From positions 1-49,738 of the forward strand of contig DATKZY010000101.1 of assembly GCA_035527715.1 (NCBI GenBank): a stretch of DNA of 49,738 bases. Reading direction: 5' to 3'. Under the pieces are notes generated by a model. The model ran no database searches, was not told the DNA's origin, and saw only the letters and a list, made by a program, of their open reading frames with translations. Positions 49,648 to 49,738 of this stretch are shown here, in pieces. The position numbers were made by a program, and so were the translations under genes. The stretch's first letter is position 1. Each line of letters starts with the position of its first letter. This DNA is from DSUN01 sp035527715 (GTDB lineage Bacteria > Planctomycetota > PUPC01 > DSUN01).

Positions 49648-49668
49648 CCACTGGGCTTGCCCCAGTGG
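49648..49668. repeat. Hairpin after the substrate-binding protein gene
   Basis: CCACTGGG (49648-49655), loop CTTGC, CCCAGTGG (49661-49668), about 40 bp after the stop. There is no T-tract; it may be a repeat element or a weak terminator. Nothing else is recognised from 49611 to the window end. Confidence 0.45.
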
Positions 49669-49738
49669 AGCGAAGGATTGGCAGCTACCGTGCCGTGGGC
49701 CTCACCCACTTCTCCCCCTCTCCCCCCGCCCGCCGCAC

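Noticed and set aside
49648..49668. Strong intrinsic terminator
   Set aside because: The hairpin is clear but no T-tract follows, and this kind of CCACTGGG hairpin looks like a dispersed repeat.

Overview
This window is high-GC bacterial DNA with long, mostly forward-strand genes, many signal peptides and an unusually heavy load of palindromic intergenic repeats. The gene families present are typical of the PVC superphylum, and a planctomycete-like organism is my best guess. These families include a LacI/AraC 'XylR-type' sugar regulator, a heparinase II/III-fold lyase, a DUF4838 protein, a GH2-like giant, secreted LRR proteins, the DUF58/BatA pair and a small LexA-type winged-helix regulator. 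No rRNA, tRNA, CRISPR array or phage module was seen, and no marker gene fixes the taxonomy.

Layout. 1-131: probable transposase tail. 665-3355: secreted GH42-like protein. 3817-4848: Gfo/Idh/MocA oxidoreductase. 4849-5687: repeat-rich spacer with a nested palindrome. 5688-5864: small antitoxin-like protein. 5920-12685: a tight three-gene unit, LRR protein / tungsten-type aldehyde ferredoxin oxidoreductase (AOR) / LRR protein. The two LRR proteins share an N-terminal domain, and the AOR gene carries an in-frame palindromic repeat insertion. 13397-16297 (minus): a membrane protein and a zinc-ribbon/HtrA-like protease/TPR protein. 16517-19674: DUF58 and BatA-like VWA proteins, overlapping by one base. 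19675-22384: a repeat field holding a membrane protein and a LexA-type regulator between two ~150-bp direct repeats. 22385-23755: XylR-type regulator with an unusual insertion. 23889-26408 (minus): secreted transglutaminase/FN3 protein. 26922-29363: secreted discoidin-like/DUF4091-like protein.

29402-29721 is a decayed IS21-type istB gene. It is followed by a seven-enzyme locus under a degenerate ROK regulator (29845-41409). Most junctions are close or overlapping (-11, -7, -4 and -4 bp, with 47, 11 and 53 bp elsewhere). The genes encode a heparinase-fold lyase, an alpha/alpha-barrel protein, two amidohydrolase-fold proteins (one without the metal ligands), a DUF4838 protein, an FMN-reductase-like flavoprotein and a beta-helix protein. 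This looks like a polysaccharide utilisation locus, perhaps for a uronic-acid polymer (inference). It ends in a 19-codon stub of a secreted protein, then a transposase remnant, which suggests the operon was once longer. 41788-47376 encodes an 1862-aa GH2-like protein, and 47463-49610 a Tat-type lipoprotein of the peptide-binding SBP family with a C-terminal membrane anchor.

The most notable observations are the LRR-AOR-LRR operon, the palindrome translated inside the AOR, two hairpin families whose core is conserved while the arms differ, and the amidohydrolase pair in which one member has lost its metal site.
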